Assembly: GCF_036226745.1 (NCBI RefSeq)
Contig: NZ_CP109013.1
Span: 7,874,001-7,938,000 of the forward strand
Length of the DNA stretch: 64,000 nucleotides
Direction of reading: 5' to 3'
Source of the DNA: Streptomyces sp. NBC_00683
Lineage (GTDB): Bacteria > Actinomycetota > Actinomycetes > Streptomycetales > Streptomycetaceae
Below the pieces are notes generated by a model. It saw only the letters and a list, made by a program, of their open reading frames with translations, was not told where the DNA came from and searched no databases. Position numbers and translations under genes: made by a program. Position 1 is the first letter of the stretch; each line of letters begins with the position of its first letter. Shown here in pieces: positions 63,549 through 64,000 of this stretch.

Positions 63549-64000
63549 ATGTCACAGGTTCTTCCTGGCGACGTAACACCGGTCCACGACCTCATTGGCA
63601 TCGGCTTCGGCCCGTCCAATGTGGCCATGGCGATCGCGATCAGCGAGCACAACGCACGCGCCGGCTCACAGGAGGCGGTCAGCGCTCACTTCTTCGAGCA
63701 GCAGCCACGCTTCGGCTGGCACCGCGGCATGCTGATCGACGACGCGACCATGCAGGTGTCCTTCCTCAAGGACCTGGTGACGCTCCGGAACCCGACCAGT
63801 GAGTTCAGCTTCCTCTGCTATCTGAAGAGCAAGGGCCGGCTGGTCGACTTCATCAACCACAAGAACCTCTTCCCGCTGCGGGTAGAGTTCCACGACTACT
63901 TCGAGTGGGCCGCGGCCCAGGTCGACGACATGGTCTCCTACGGCAACGAGGTCGTCGGGGTCACACCCGTCGTCCGTGACGGCACCGTGGAGTACGTGGA
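63549..64000 (+). CDS. cchB: L-ornithine N5-oxygenase (CchB-like), N-terminal part, runs off window
   Basis: The first 150 residues are present, to the window end. The FAD-binding motif DLIGIGFGPSNVAMAIAI, the segment FGWHRGMLIDDATMQVSFLKDLVTLRNPTSEFSFLCYL and FPLRVEFHDYFEWAA are hallmarks of lysine/ornithine N-hydroxylases of siderophore pathways. The enzyme uses NADPH, FAD and oxygen to form N5-hydroxyornithine, which the divergent formyltransferase would then formylate. GGAG precedes the ATG. An NRPS and siderophore transport genes are expected to the right of the window. Confidence 0.9.
   Translation, partial: MSQVLPGDVTPVHDLIGIGFGPSNVAMAIAISEHNARAGSQEAVSAHFFEQQPRFGWHRGMLIDDATMQVSFLKDLVTLRNPTSEFSFLCYLKSKGRLVDFINHKNLFPLRVEFHDYFEWAAAQVDDMVSYGNEVVGVTPVVRDGTVEYV

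Noticed and set aside
1..64000. CRISPR arrays, insertion sequences, prophage genes, tRNA or rRNA genes
   Set aside because: I looked for regularly spaced repeats, transposase motifs and tRNA T-loop patterns and found none.

Overview
The window is about 72% GC by eye, with GTG and ATG starts, tight four-base gene overlaps, secreted proteases and glycan enzymes, regulators typical of streptomycetes and an iron-regulated hydroxamate siderophore locus. It therefore looks like a chromosomal segment of Streptomyces or a close relative, with mostly accessory and secondary-metabolism content. I see no tRNA, rRNA, CRISPR array, insertion sequence or phage gene.

Layout. 1-10 kb: the end of a VAO-type cholesterol-oxidase-like flavoenzyme, a PepSY membrane protein with a small membrane partner, a methyltransferase, a PAS/GAF/SpoIIE phosphatase, a class I glutamine amidotransferase, an anti-sigma-type ATPase, an SRPBCC protein, and a secreted PQQ-type sugar dehydrogenase carrying a cellulose-binding module, with a near-perfect CebR operator upstream. 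10.6-18.1 kb: a TrmB/LuxR hybrid regulator, a large secreted subtilase, a Tat-exported latex-clearing-protein-like oxygenase and a tandem TetR regulator.

18.3-35.5 kb holds the centre of interest: one leftward, translationally coupled eight-gene operon with three NRPS modules. It reads C-A-PCP (basic amino-acid pocket), then C-A-PCP-TE-MFS (serine pocket, TE with Cys as nucleophile, exporter fused in frame), a free-standing acyl-AMP ligase, C-A-PCP (glycine-like pocket), an MbtH protein, a free carrier protein, a free condensation domain, and an N,N-dimethylformamidase-beta-like hydrolase with a propeller-like tail. Its promoter has good -35/-10 elements and abuts a DasR-type dre palindrome, suggesting N-acetylglucosamine-responsive control. 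The product cannot be named from the sequence. A short peptide with a basic residue, Gly and a C-terminal Ser is the simplest reading, possibly capped by an acid activated by the ligase.

36-48.4 kb: a membrane-anchored streptogrisin-like protease, a leftward DUF4331-TPR-NicO metal-transport unit, small membrane and secreted proteins, a SARP-type regulator fused to an ABATE/CGNR-like region, a NarL-type two-component pair, a second anti-sigma-type ATPase and a YbdK-type glutamate-cysteine ligase homologue. 48.6-56.4 kb: a glycan uptake and degradation locus (GH2 enzyme, sialidase-like BNR protein, ABC permeases and lipoprotein, LacI regulator) with three copies of a CAACGTTG operator in the divergent promoter; no ATPase is encoded, as usual when a shared MsiK-type ATPase serves such importers. 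56.5-57.2 kb is a scrap zone with a Clp-ATPase C-terminal fragment, a small His-rich protein and a possible regulator remnant. 57.3-62.3 kb: a FUSC-family membrane protein, an FdhF/YdeP-type molybdopterin oxidoreductase and a DUF1345 membrane protein. 62.3-64 kb: the start of a coelichelin-type siderophore locus, with a formyltransferase and an ornithine N5-oxygenase divergent across two iron boxes, running off the window.
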